This document shows, one piece after another, positions 24,692-33,526 of a stretch of 64,000 nucleotides of DNA (positions are counted from its first letter, which is position 1; the number at the start of each line of letters is the position of its first letter). The DNA lies in contig CAWHVD010000001.1 of the NCBI GenBank assembly GCA_963832835.1, forward strand, positions 682,001-746,000, written 5' to 3'. The position numbers and the translations under genes were made by a program. The DNA is from CAVPKN01 sp963832835 (GTDB lineage: Bacteria; Chlamydiota; Chlamydiia; Chlamydiales; JAAKFR01). Under the pieces are notes generated by a model, which was given only the letters and a program-made list of their open reading frames with translations, did not search any database and was not told the DNA's origin.

Positions 24692-25912
24692 GTGCAGAAC
24701 GAAATCGTAAGTGTTGTCTTGCCCAAATTGGGAGAAAGCATTGTTGGAGCTACCATTGTTCAGTGGCTCAAGCAAGAAGGGGATAGAGTGTCACTGGATG
24801 AGGCTCTTGTTGAAGTATCCACAGACAAAGTGAACTCAGAAATTCCTTCGCCTGTAGCGGGTGTGCTCAAAGAGATCTGTGCTCCGATAGACCAGGAAAT
24901 CGAAGTAGGAGCGCTCCTTGCTAAGATCGAAGTGACAGAGGGTGCAGCTCTACCTCTTGAAAGTGAGGCGAGCCAACCTATCCCTGACCGTTCAACCGCA
25001 CACCATGGAAAAGAAGAAATTTTTTCTCCCGCGGTTCTCCGCCTGGCTCAGCTTGAGGGTATTTCAATTGATATGCTACGCAAGATCGATGGCACAGGTG
25101 AGGGTGGTCGTATCACAAAAAAAGACGTGGAGCGCTTTTCCCAATCACATACTCAGCCTACCCGACAAGCACCCTCCCGCCCTTGCCCTCTTGCGGTGGG
25201 GGAGATACCTATTCCTTCTGAGAGTGAAGAGCGGATCGTGATGTCTGGGATGCGCAAAGCGATCGCAGATAATATGGTCCGTTCCTTTTACGAAGCACCC
25301 CATGCCTCTTTGGTTATGGAAGCTGATGTGACCGATGTCATGAAGCTCATTGCTAGGGAAAAAGAGAGATTTCTAGAAGCTCATGGCGTGAAGCTCACCA
25401 TCACCAGTTTTTTGGTGCAAGCCCTTGCAAAATCCCTTCAACAATTCCCTTTGCTCAATGCTTCCCTTGAAGGCGACACTATTGTGATGAAACGGTATGT
25501 CAATGTCGGCATAGCCGTTAATATTGAAAAGGGACTCATTGTCCCAGTCATCAAAAATTGCCAGGAAAGAAATCTTGTCAGCATAGCAAAAGCAGTAGCC
25601 GATCTTTCCGGACGTGCGCGTGCCACGAAATTAAGCCCGACAGATATCTCTGAGGGGACCGTCACGCTCACCAATTTTGGAATGACTGGCGCCTTGATTG
25701 GGGTACCGATTATTCGTTATCCTGAAGTGGCGATTATCGGCGCAGGGACACTGCAAAAGCGTGTAGTGGTGCGCGACGACGATTCGCTCGCAGTGCGGCA
25801 GCTGATCTACCTAACTTTGACCTTCGACCACCGGGTAATAGACGGCATTTACGGTTGCCAATTTTTAGCAGCCTTCAAACACCACCTCGAATCTATCTCA
25901 ATCCATGTCTGA
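24692..25912 (+). CDS. 2-oxoacid dehydrogenase E2 (dihydrolipoamide acyltransferase)
   Basis: Core acyltransferase of a 2-oxoacid dehydrogenase complex. GTG start at 24692 behind AGGAG. Domain order: lipoyl domain (residues 1-80, lipoylated Lys in VEVSTDKVNSE), E3-binding domain (about 112-150, SPAVLRLAQLEGI, then GEGGRITKKDVERF), and the catalytic domain from about 175 with TFDHRVIDG near the end. No E1 or E3 gene is in the window, so pyruvate, 2-oxoglutarate or branched-chain specificity cannot be decided; the chlamydial counterpart is annotated as a second SucB. Length 406. Confidence 0.9.
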   Translation: MQNEIVSVVLPKLGESIVGATIVQWLKQEGDRVSLDEALVEVSTDKVNSEIPSPVAGVLKEICAPIDQEIEVGALLAKIEVTEGAALPLESEASQPIPDRSTAHHGKEEIFSPAVLRLAQLEGISIDMLRKIDGTGEGGRITKKDVERFSQSHTQPTRQAPSRPCPLAVGEIPIPSESEERIVMSGMRKAIADNMVRSFYEAPHASLVMEADVTDVMKLIAREKERFLEAHGVKLTITSFLVQALAKSLQQFPLLNASLEGDTIVMKRYVNVGIAVNIEKGLIVPVIKNCQERNLVSIAKAVADLSGRARATKLSPTDISEGTVTLTNFGMTGALIGVPIIRYPEVAIIGAGTLQKRVVVRDDDSLAVRQLIYLTLTFDHRVIDGIYGCQFLAAFKHHLESISIHV

Positions 25913-26044
25913 AAAAGGGTAATTCAACGCAAATCTGCTGCCAATTTAGCTTAAAAATCCCTTTGCGCCTCCGTGTCTTTGGTTTAAATTTTCCCTACCA
26001 ATGCAAGGAGGGAATTGGCTGCATGTGTCACAGCCCTCTTAATC

Positions 26045-26992
26045 TTAAAATGCGTAGAAAATGGTTATGACGCTGCTGTAAAAGGCCTGAGAGTTGCGTC
26101 CTTTTACTGAAAACCAGACCCCTCCGCTGATTCCAAGATCCTCATTAAAGTTATATTCTAGCATGGGCGCTAAGCTGAAAAGATAGGAAGAGGGAGGACC
26201 TGTAAAGATGTCGAATGTCTTGCTCTGAAATGAGGCACTATTTTGGTAAAAGAAATTGAAGTCTATACCACATCCCCAAGCATTATTGAGTTTGTACTCA
26301 AAGGCCAAATTCGTCAAAAAATCCTCAGTGGGTCCAATGGTGCCTCGTGTCAGGGGATTGCCCCCAAAAGCGTTCAATCCTTCCACTTTGGAACGAGTAG
26401 AGTGTCCAGCAGTGATGTTGATGTTCCAATTATAGGGATGGTTGGGCCACGTGTAGAAAATTTTGTGTGCAATGAACGACACAGTTGTCTCATACACTCC
26501 ACGTCCTGTGGTGTCTGCGCCCTGTAGCACGGGGTTTAAATGTTGGTATTTACCTGTTGGAAAGCCCTCCCCAATTAAAACCCGGATGTCAGGGATCCAC
26601 GTTCCTTTTTTGTCCGTCGAGATTTGAAAACCTAATAAGACGAATGTATCTCCAAGGTGCCAAAAATCCCTGCCGGCAACCCGCGCATACACTTCTGAGG
26701 TAATGAATGTCACATCAATTGTCTTGGTAATTCCTGTTTCTAACGTCAAAAGAGCAGTATAGATGTGGCTATTGAGTTGATGAGAAATAGAAGAGTGGGA
26801 ATCGTAAATGCCATAACGTCTAGTAGCAAATAAATCGGGTTGAATCAGAAAACGTCCCGGTTGGATATTTTCAGGAAACAAAGCCAAAAGAGTGCCCGCA
26901 AACCACGGTTTCTCATCGCCTTTATCGACATCTCCTCCAATAAGTGGAAGCATCCCGAGGATTAGGTAAAGGATGATAACAAATCGCTTCAT
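26045..26992 (-). CDS. Outer-membrane protein, probable beta-barrel
   Basis: A 315-residue protein with an N-terminal signal (MKRFVIILYLILGMLPLIGG). It consists of alternating hydrophobic and polar strands with many aromatic residues at strand ends and a terminal Phe (VITIFYAF). Stretches such as GFQISTDKKGTWIPDIRVLI and LGISGGVWFSVKG resemble the uncharacterised barrel proteins of intracellular bacteria. Monocistronic, with an AT-rich upstream region. Precise family not recognised. Confidence 0.65.
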   Translation of the reverse strand: MKRFVIILYLILGMLPLIGGDVDKGDEKPWFAGTLLALFPENIQPGRFLIQPDLFATRRYGIYDSHSSISHQLNSHIYTALLTLETGITKTIDVTFITSEVYARVAGRDFWHLGDTFVLLGFQISTDKKGTWIPDIRVLIGEGFPTGKYQHLNPVLQGADTTGRGVYETTVSFIAHKIFYTWPNHPYNWNINITAGHSTRSKVEGLNAFGGNPLTRGTIGPTEDFLTNLAFEYKLNNAWGCGIDFNFFYQNSASFQSKTFDIFTGPPSSYLFSLAPMLEYNFNEDLGISGGVWFSVKGRNSQAFYSSVITIFYAF

Positions 26993-27087
26993 GTGTTCAG
27001 AGAATACACTCTCGCTCAGGAATTCTCTAGTTTAAAATGGCTCATTGATTTAAGAAGGGTCTAACCTTAAATTGTTACAGAGGATCT

Positions 27088-27237
27088 ATGGATTTAGTAA
27101 CCCACCCTTTAGCATTTCCCATCATCTCATTGATTTTTGGGATCTTGATTCTAATTTTTCCCCGCCTTTTGAATTTTATTGTCGCAATCTATCTCATTAT
27201 TGTGGGGCTTTTGGGCCTCTTCAATCATTTCAAATGA
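27088..27237 (+). CDS. DUF3096-like small membrane protein
   Basis: A 49-residue protein with ATG at 27088 behind AGAGGATCT. Two hydrophobic segments surround a basic turn: LIFGILILIFPRLLNFIVAI and YLIIVGLLGLFNHF. This repeats the DUF3096 pattern (a GILIL-FPRLLN-IVA-YLI-VG-GL string). It ends inside the last codons of the convergent AI-2E transporter gene, overlapping it by 8 bases. Function unknown; typical of small envelope proteins. Confidence 0.75.
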   Translation: MDLVTHPLAFPIISLIFGILILIFPRLLNFIVAIYLIIVGLLGLFNHFK

Positions 27238-28237
27238 CCTTGGGTTCTTTTCGGTCTTGAGAATAGCGCATTAAGGCAATTACAACTACGGTCAGTGGGG
27301 TAGCTAGAGCTAGCCCCACAGCTCCAATCAATGTCAATAACATCATCTGCGCGATGATCGTCAAGGCCGGGGGAATGGAAACGGTCCTCTGTTCAATATA
27401 CGGCGTGATTAAGTACCCCTCGATAATGTGAATCACGATATAGAGTAAGGTCACATAGAGGGCCTGCAAAGGGCTTTCGGCAAAAGCAATCAAGATAGCT
27501 GGAACCGCAGCCAAAATGGCGCCAACATAAGGTATAAAGGCTAGAAGAGCTGCCAAAAGACCCAAAATAAATGCCAAGGAGATATTCAGAGACCACAGAC
27601 CAATAAAAGCAAGCACGCCGATCACTGCCATGGAAAGGAATTTGCCCAAAAGCCACCACCTCAGAGATTGGCCAATCTGATCCATGATTTCTCCAACATG
27701 CGCCCGCTTTTTGGGGGAGACGAAATAGAGGATCCACGCCACATACCACCGGGGTCTCAGTGCCAAATAGAATCCAATGATTAAGAAGATTAAAAAACTG
27801 ACGATCGAACCGATAGTGAAAGAAAATACGGCGACTAGATTGTTGAGAAGCTTCTCATTGGAGAGTGATAATTCGCTCAAAATCTTGTTTGTCGATAGAA
27901 AATCGGATCCCAGATAAGGAGTGAGAGAGTTGCGTAAATTGGTAATCGCTTGAGGCAGTTGATTCATCAATAAATTCGTTTGCTGGGCTATCAGCGGGGA
28001 ATAAAGCCAAAATGTTAAAGTCAGCACCCCAATTATGCAGACCACAGCCAATGCCAATGAGAGAGGATAAGGAAGGCGAGTGATGGAGCGCGTTGCATTT
28101 CCAAGTGAATTGAGGAGCATCGCAAATAAGATAGAAGCAAAGGCGAGTAGGAATATATTAATAGTATACTTTACGATCAGCACAAAGATGATCAGACCCA
28201 GGCTCAGGACGACCGTTTTGACAACTTTACTATCCAT
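27230..28237 (-). CDS. AI-2E family transporter (PerM-like)
   Basis: A 335-residue membrane protein with about seven to eight helices and the family features: an N-terminal helix pair, a long periplasmic stretch with LPQAITNLRNSL, and the conserved C-terminal GLLAALLAFIPYVGAILAAV, then EGYLITPYIEQRTVSIPPAL. Members export autoinducer-2 or act as Na+/H+ antiporters; the substrate here is unknown. Its ribosome-binding site GGAGG is in one arm of a hairpin (28241-28275). Confidence 0.88.
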   Translation of the reverse strand: MDSKVVKTVVLSLGLIIFVLIVKYTINIFLLAFASILFAMLLNSLGNATRSITRLPYPLSLALAVVCIIGVLTLTFWLYSPLIAQQTNLLMNQLPQAITNLRNSLTPYLGSDFLSTNKILSELSLSNEKLLNNLVAVFSFTIGSIVSFLIFLIIGFYLALRPRWYVAWILYFVSPKKRAHVGEIMDQIGQSLRWWLLGKFLSMAVIGVLAFIGLWSLNISLAFILGLLAALLAFIPYVGAILAAVPAILIAFAESPLQALYVTLLYIVIHIIEGYLITPYIEQRTVSIPPALTIIAQMMLLTLIGAVGLALATPLTVVVIALMRYSQDRKEPKVI

Positions 28238-28240
28238 TTC

Positions 28241-28275
28241 AGTTTCCTCCAGCTCTCTTTGTAGCTGGAGGAAAC
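28241..28275 (-). promoter_or_regulatory. Hairpin that includes the ribosome-binding site of the AI-2E transporter
   Basis: AGTTTCCTCCAGCT pairs with AGCTGGAGGAAAC across a CTCTTTGT loop, with no U run after it. On the minus strand the second arm carries GGAGG, four bases before the ATG. The stem would hide the ribosome-binding site. Confidence 0.5.
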
Positions 28276-28279
28276 AATT

Positions 28280-28301
28280 TTTGAAAGCTTAAGCTTTCAA
28301 A
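28280..28301. repeat. Perfect palindrome at a gene end
   Basis: TTGAAAGCTTAAGCTTTCAA is self-complementary over 20 bases and contains the stop codon of the minus-strand gene at 28289. With the neighbouring hairpin it forms a structured 60-base gap. Confidence 0.6.
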
Positions 28302-29020
28302 TACGACTGGCTATCCCAAAATCCGGCTCTGGTCCCAGAGTAGTCATCTTGCAAAGCTGCTGCTTTTGTGGGTGATTCAGCAGTATACGCAGCTTTAATT
28401 GAGAGCTTGTCGGCGTTTTTGTTTTCTAGAGCTAGCTTGGGTCCATCGATTGTCGTCTTCAATTTGTAATAAGTGAGATCGCCCTCTGGGTCATCCAAAG
28501 CTCTTTGTTCCACAAGTGATTCCATAACCAGTGTGAATGACGAGTTATCTGTAGTGAGAATGATACAACGTTCTCTTTCGAGTACAGAATGTGTGGAAAA
28601 GTTAGCTGCTATTTCTTCCTCTTTATAATTTGTTGTTTCTTTTCTTGAAATTCCTTTTTGCAAAGCCACTGCCTTTAATACTCCACCGCCGGTATCTTGT
28701 TGCATTAAGTTTGCTGCGTGTATCGCTAGAGCTGTAGACCCAAGCTTGCTTTCCATTCGGTGAAAGACATAATCAGCATTCTTCATGCCAGGAGGAGGTC
28801 TAATTTTTGAGTTCGGAGAATAGATAGTAACATCGTTAACCTTAAGGCTACCAAGACGGGTCATATCATTATAAGTCTTTACTGGTAATGGTGCACCATC
28901 TCCATTCGGGGATTTAGTATCCACTATAGTTTGACCCTTAGAATTTAGTTGATCTTTGAGTAAAGAGAGATTTGGATATATGCTTCCGGAATCTCTATTA
29001 ATATTACTATTTATTGCCAT
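28289..29020 (-). CDS. Hypothetical protein
   Basis: A 243-residue protein if started at 29020 (MAINSNINRDSGSIYPNLSL); the frame extends 14 codons further. It has no signal peptide or membrane segment. The sequence is hydrophilic with beta-like stretches (NDVTIYSPNSKIRPPP, ERERCIILTTDNSSFTLVME, DGPKLALENKNADKLSI). I do not recognise it. The N-terminus, rich in Ser and Asn and free of charge clusters, would be compatible with a type III secretion substrate, but that is speculation. Confidence 0.6.
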   Translation of the reverse strand: MAINSNINRDSGSIYPNLSLLKDQLNSKGQTIVDTKSPNGDGAPLPVKTYNDMTRLGSLKVNDVTIYSPNSKIRPPPGMKNADYVFHRMESKLGSTALAIHAANLMQQDTGGGVLKAVALQKGISRKETTNYKEEEIAANFSTHSVLERERCIILTTDNSSFTLVMESLVEQRALDDPEGDLTYYKLKTTIDGPKLALENKNADKLSIKAAYTAESPTKAAALQDDYSGTRAGFWDSQSYLKA

Positions 29021-29154
29021 GTTTATCTTTTCTCGCGGTTGTTTATTAAAATATAAGAGCATTATACCATGTCATACTAAATATTTCAATATATATCAGT
29101 ATTGTTAGATTTTAGTTAATTAACAGTATGTTTAATTAGTGGAAAAAAGACCCT

Positions 29155-29367
29155 GAAATGGGTAAATGGGTAAATGGATAAATGGTATAAACCCAAAACT
29201 CAGGTAATAACATGGGAATGTTGAAAATATCAGGCGTTTATCTGTTTTTGGATGACCATTTTGACGATCACTCGCGTGGCGTATCACTTATACTGCCCCG
29301 AGCTCGAGATCGTCGAAATGGGACAAATCGTCAAAAAGGACAAATGCCTGATATTTTCAACACTCCC
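29155..29367. repeat. Tandem GGGTAAAT run and long inverted repeat
   Basis: Between a hypothetical gene and icd (29021-29397). GGGTAAAT-like units repeat at about 29158-29186. Then GGGAATGTTGAAAATATCAG at 29214 pairs with CTGATATTTTCAACACTCCC ending at 29367. Inner parts pair imperfectly (CCATTTTGACGATC with GATCGTCGAAATGG). An open frame spans the region but reflects the repeat, not a gene. The remaining bases are AT-rich and unremarkable. Confidence 0.7.
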
Positions 29368-29397
29368 AACACAATTGGCTTGAGTTTGCGTATGACT

Positions 29398-30831
29398 CTA
29401 TTGTTGGACGTCTGAAAATCCAGGCTTTCCGTCGAAAGTATAGAGATTTTGCGTTTGGATCACATCGAGCCCAGCCTCAACAAGGCTATGAAGAAGAGCT
29501 GTGATTTGCTGGGGTTTTATAGGAGTTTTGCTTTCAAAGCGACACCTCCAATGGTCCACACAGAAAGTTTCTGGAATTCCTTGTGGCCATACTTTGACCC
29601 CCCTGTTGGAAATGAGGGTTAATGCCAAAGCAGGTGTGCTATGACGCTGCAATTTGTTCTGTAGATTACCGGCAGCATCATGCGAATACAAAAAGACATC
29701 TACTCCTATAAGTTCTCGATGCGTTGAAGTGACCGAGGTGCCGTGGTGAGCCCACTCTTCTTGTTTGCTCACCTGATAGGAAACCGCGGGGAGAGTATGG
29801 GGTTTTTGGCCTAGCCTCTGGGCGATTGCCTCTGCAAACTCCCGTGTACCTACCTTAGCGCGACTCACTCCCTCTTTATAGATGTCCTTAGTATGGATTC
29901 CCTCTTCAATGGTTTTGAGGAAAGCATTATGGATCCGTTCAGCCGTTTCTGGCTGGTGGATATGGACAAGCATTAAGACCGATGCCAGAAGAAGGCCTGT
30001 GGGATTGGCAATATTTTGATTTGCACGGCGGGGTGCAGAACCATGAATCGCTTCAAACATAGCTCCTTTCTCACCGATGTTGGCTGTCCCGACAAGACCA
30101 ACCGAACCGGTGATTTGGGCCGTGACATCGGAGACAATATCCCCATAGAGATTGGGCATCACAATGACGTCGAAATGCTCGGGAGTATCCGCAACCTTGG
30201 CTGTTCCAATATCGATGATCCAGTGTTCATTTTCAATAGAAGGATATTCTTGAGCAATCTCATCGAAGACTTTATGGAAGAGCCCGTCACTTATTTTTAG
30301 AATGTTATCTTTGGTAAAGGCAGTGACTTTTTTCCGCCCGTAGCGAACAGCATATTCGAAGGCGTAGCGAATGATTTTTTCGCAGCCGGGACGGCTGATG
30401 ATTTTGAGAGCCATGCATACATCAGGAGTCTGCTGGTATTCGATGCCTGTGTAGAGATCCTCTTCGTTTTCGCGGATGATCACCACATCCATGCGGGGGT
30501 GTTTGGTCTGGATGAAGGGGTGGTACGAGACGCAAGGACGGACATTGGCATAAAGGCCAAGGGCACCTCGTACAGTCACATTGAGGCTTCGGTAACCGCC
30601 TCCCTGCGGGGTGGTAATAGGCGCTTTTAAAAAAACTTTTGTGCGCCTCAGCGATTCCCAAGCTGATGCTTCAATACCTGCAGGCTCTCCTGCTAAGTAA
30701 ACTTTTTCTCCGATTGCGATGTGTTCAATTTCAATTTGAGCACCCGCTGCTTTTAGCACATGGAGTGTTGCTCCCATGATTTCAGGACCAATTCCGTCCC
30801 CTTCCGCTACTGTAATTGATGTTTTGACCAT
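29398..30831 (-). CDS. icd: Isocitrate dehydrogenase (NADP-type, long form)
   Basis: Oxidative decarboxylation of isocitrate to 2-oxoglutarate in the TCA cycle. Family motifs: AEGDGIGPEI at the N-terminus, IRENEEDLYTGIEY, and MPNLYGDIVSDVTAQITGSV, ending the core with AMFEAIHGSAPRRANQNIANP. After about residue 345 a C-terminal domain of some 130 residues follows (VDVFLYSHDAAGNLQNKL), as in the Thermus/Rickettsia-type enzymes. Chlamydiaceae lack this gene, so it marks a more complete TCA cycle. Confidence 0.93.
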   Translation of the reverse strand: MVKTSITVAEGDGIGPEIMGATLHVLKAAGAQIEIEHIAIGEKVYLAGEPAGIEASAWESLRRTKVFLKAPITTPQGGGYRSLNVTVRGALGLYANVRPCVSYHPFIQTKHPRMDVVIIRENEEDLYTGIEYQQTPDVCMALKIISRPGCEKIIRYAFEYAVRYGRKKVTAFTKDNILKISDGLFHKVFDEIAQEYPSIENEHWIIDIGTAKVADTPEHFDVIVMPNLYGDIVSDVTAQITGSVGLVGTANIGEKGAMFEAIHGSAPRRANQNIANPTGLLLASVLMLVHIHQPETAERIHNAFLKTIEEGIHTKDIYKEGVSRAKVGTREFAEAIAQRLGQKPHTLPAVSYQVSKQEEWAHHGTSVTSTHRELIGVDVFLYSHDAAGNLQNKLQRHSTPALALTLISNRGVKVWPQGIPETFCVDHWRCRFESKTPIKPQQITALLHSLVEAGLDVIQTQNLYTFDGKPGFSDVQQ

Positions 30832-30985
30832 AAGCTGGAGTCTAGAGTATTTAGTAATTATTCTGGTAGTCTGTCTTGTTGGTTAATAGCTTCTCGTGGT
30901 GCCTATCCGCTCCCGCTATTTTCATAGTAGAAAAATTTATATCTTCTCCTTTGTTTTGGATGATTGATCCTGGACTTCAAGTGGA

Positions 30986-31966
30986 TTGCCAAGTAAAATG
31001 TCTGCCATGTTCAGAGAGCTTTTAATTAAACAGAAGCAGCATATTGATTACTTTTTTGCCCATCTGGATGCATCTGTTTGCGATGCACTGTTAGACAAGG
31101 TTTTAGCTTGCCAAGGTGCCCTTTATTTTACTGGCGTAGGTAAGAGTGGCTTTATTGCCCAGAAGATTGCAGCGACCATGCTCTCTACTGGAACAAAAGC
31201 CTTTTTCTTGCCTCCTGTCGATGCCTTGCACGGCGATTTGGCCATGGTATCTAAAGAAGATCTGGTGCTGATCCTAAGCAAAAGTGGAGAAACGGATGAA
31301 CTTTTGCATCTTTTGCCGTTTATCCGTGCCAAGGGAGCCCAAATTGTGGCGATCACTTCACGCGCATTCTGTCGTCTATCTAAGGGCTCTGACCACACAG
31401 TTGTCCTGCCTTGCGAAAATGAGCTCTGCCCTTTTGATTTAGCTCCGACCACTTCCACCGAAGTACAGCTTCTTTTTGGAGATGCTTTAGCCATGGCGGT
31501 AATGGAGTCTAGAGGTTTTGGTATAGACCAATTCGCTGCTAATCACCCCGGTGGGCAAATTGGGCGGCGCAGCGTCCTTAAAGTACGCGATCTGATGCTT
31601 GACCGGGAAAGGACCCCTCTTTGTTTATCCCATGATCACCTCGCAGCCATTCTGGTCGATTTTTCCAATAAACGGTGCGGATGTATGATCGTCATCGATG
31701 ATCACAAGCACCTCAAAGGGATCTTGACTGATGGTGATCTGCGCCGCGCTCTGCAGGCAAAGGGTGAGCAAGTATTGCAGCAAAAAGTAGGGGCTTTGAT
31801 GACAAGCGCACCCAAAGCGATTTCAGCCGATGCTCTGGCATGGGATGCGCTCAAGCTCATGGAGTCTGATCAGAAGTACCCCGTAATGGTCCTGCCAGTT
31901 GTAGATGAATCTCAAGCCGTCATCGGCATCATCAAGATGCATGATCTGGTTCAAGCAGGGCTTTAG
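30986..31966 (+). CDS. kdsD: Arabinose 5-phosphate isomerase
   Basis: Interconverts ribulose 5-phosphate and arabinose 5-phosphate, the first step to Kdo for LPS. The 326-residue protein has an N-terminal SIS domain (FTGVGKSGFIAQKIAATMLS, SGETDELLHLLP) and two C-terminal CBS domains (about 200-326, with GILTDGDLRRAL and VIGIIKMHDLVQAGL). Start may be 30998 (MSAMFREL). Its 3' end overlaps the end of the convergent membrane-protein gene by 35 bases. Called KpsF/GutQ in Chlamydia, where it also follows the E2 gene. Confidence 0.93.
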   Translation: MPSKMSAMFRELLIKQKQHIDYFFAHLDASVCDALLDKVLACQGALYFTGVGKSGFIAQKIAATMLSTGTKAFFLPPVDALHGDLAMVSKEDLVLILSKSGETDELLHLLPFIRAKGAQIVAITSRAFCRLSKGSDHTVVLPCENELCPFDLAPTTSTEVQLLFGDALAMAVMESRGFGIDQFAANHPGGQIGRRSVLKVRDLMLDRERTPLCLSHDHLAAILVDFSNKRCGCMIVIDDHKHLKGILTDGDLRRALQAKGEQVLQQKVGALMTSAPKAISADALAWDALKLMESDQKYPVMVLPVVDESQAVIGIIKMHDLVQAGL

Positions 31967-32486
31967 CCCTCAGATAAGCATGTTTTGAAAAATAGGGTAA
32001 AAAGAGATCGCATCCCTCAAACTCTTCCATGCTCCGTTGGGTAAATCTAGAAAAGTTAAAACGGGGTTGCAAGACCTTTACTTTTGCTTCTACAGGTCTC
32101 TTCAGCCATAATCCAAGGCCGTACGTCTCTTCTTTTTCCAGGTACTCAATTTTCTCGAGGCTGCCCAGTAGTACTTTGAACAAAGGCTTGCCGCTTTTGA
32201 GGAATATCAGCTCATGCCCACTAGAGTGGATGGCGTGCGGTTTTAATTGCAGCCGTGTCAATTTGCGGTAGGGTAAAAGACCGATCGAAATGCAGGTCAT
32301 TCCAACGCAAAATAGGGGAGCACCCCAGATTTTTAGGAGTGCGAGCGGCAATAGAGTACCTCCCAACATGATGAGCATAGCCCCTCCACCGCCAAACCAA
32401 GCCCCCCTTTTAAGGGTACGGTTTAGCAAATCGGTGCGGATGGTACTACGTAAATAAAATGTTTCTCTTTCCGATTGATCATCCAT
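31932..32486 (-). CDS. Small membrane protein
   Basis: About 184 residues starting MDDQSERETFYLRST, inside the end of the upstream gene (64-base overlap). Two hydrophobic helices (about 35-75, GGGGAMLIMLGGTLLPLALL then GAPLFCVGMTCISIGLL) are followed by a soluble tail resembling a PH-like or DUF-type membrane-associated domain (FKVLLGSLEKIEYLEKEE). Family not recognised. Coupled to the membrane protein upstream, so the two probably work together. Confidence 0.6.
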   Translation of the reverse strand: MDDQSERETFYLRSTIRTDLLNRTLKRGAWFGGGGAMLIMLGGTLLPLALLKIWGAPLFCVGMTCISIGLLPYRKLTRLQLKPHAIHSSGHELIFLKSGKPLFKVLLGSLEKIEYLEKEETYGLGLWLKRPVEAKVKVLQPRFNFSRFTQRSMEEFEGCDLFLPYFSKHAYLRAKALLEPDHAS

Positions 32487-33247
32487 GCAAATAAAAAATT
32501 CCAGATCCAATAACACCCGATGCGAAGGATAGAGGGGGGGGTGGAAAAGCCGGCAATGATCACCTCATCTCCTTTTCCCTCGGCTATCCATTTTAATCGG
32601 GCTACGTTAAAAGCAAAAAGTCCCCTTTCCAGCTGTTCTGGGAGGAGTTGTGTCTCATGAGCCCACTCTTGTACCAGGTAGCGATGCCACCCAAGTAGCA
32701 GGCTTTCACGTCGGCTCATTCCCATCCGCTCCTCTTGGGTTACATAAGTATCCAAGACATAGTGTTCTTTGGGGAAAAGGGTGGCGCGTGCTGGCGGGGG
32801 AGTCGTATAAAGAAAATAAGCATATCCCAGCACTACAAAGGGAAGGATCCAAGCTGAAAGAGCTGCACCCTCGATGTGAAAAAGAAGCAACAGAGTAATG
32901 GCTAAAGAGAAAAAGAGCCATGCCAGGGCAAAAGGAGGTGTTTCATTGAAAAACAGATGTCCCAATAGCTTCCAGATAGAAGGGGTCTCATGCTGGAGTG
33001 CCTCCGCATATCCTTGCACAATCAAGCGCCTGTCATCATCGGGAAGCTGAGTAAAGAGTTCGTTGCGCTCATGGACCATTTCATAAAGAGCTATCTGAGA
33101 CTTGTAGGAAACAATTTCTTTGACATAGGGCTGGATCAGCAACCAACAGAGGTAGCTGCAAGCTAAGCAGAGATGGAAAAGAATCAAAATTTTTTTGTAA
33201 CTGTTCACGAGCCGCCTAGAGTCTCTAGAAAAGGCATATTTGATCAA
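32423..33247 (-). CDS. Multi-helix membrane protein, chlamydial hypothetical
   Basis: A 274-residue protein with an N-terminal membrane helix (KKILILFHLCLACSYLCWLLI), a soluble stretch of about 60 residues, two further helices (ALAWLFFSLAITLLLLFHI and AWILPFVVLGYAYFLY), a polar region and a final hydrophobic segment (GCYWIWNFLFAWMI). The final residues (NRKEKHFIYVVPSAPIC) are polar. No family recognised. Overlaps the downstream membrane gene. Confidence 0.6.
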   Translation of the reverse strand: MIKYAFSRDSRRLVNSYKKILILFHLCLACSYLCWLLIQPYVKEIVSYKSQIALYEMVHERNELFTQLPDDDRRLIVQGYAEALQHETPSIWKLLGHLFFNETPPFALAWLFFSLAITLLLLFHIEGAALSAWILPFVVLGYAYFLYTTPPPARATLFPKEHYVLDTYVTQEERMGMSRRESLLLGWHRYLVQEWAHETQLLPEQLERGLFAFNVARLKWIAEGKGDEVIIAGFSTPPSILRIGCYWIWNFLFAWMINRKEKHFIYVVPSAPIC

Positions 33248-33279
33248 GTCGAGTAGATAGTTACCACAGTGCGGCTGTT

Positions 33280-33442
33280 ATACCATTTCCAGAAAATAAA
33301 GTCACAAATTGGCACTGTATAACACGCCATTTTTGAACGATCCTTTCTCGCTTAGGTGCAAAAACATAGGCTTCGAAACGATCATCCAAATCTGTCATGT
33401 TAGCCAGTGCCACTTCATGGCTTTATTTTCTGGAAATGGTAT
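33280..33442 (+). mobile_element. 163-bp MITE-like element, copy 3
   Basis: Full-length copy in the orientation of copy 1, between two divergent genes. Termini ATACCATTTCCAGAAAATAA and its complement are intact. Confidence 0.9.
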
Positions 33443-33526
33443 TAACCAACATGAAACCGATTACCTGAACAGATACTTTTTTTCTTACGAGACATCATTT
33501 GTTCCGAGCCTTATAATCTATCCCGC

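Noticed and set aside
29212..29415. 67-residue open frame upstream of icd on the plus strand
   Set aside because: It reads through an inverted repeat and overlaps the icd end; no ribosome-binding site or protein-like composition.
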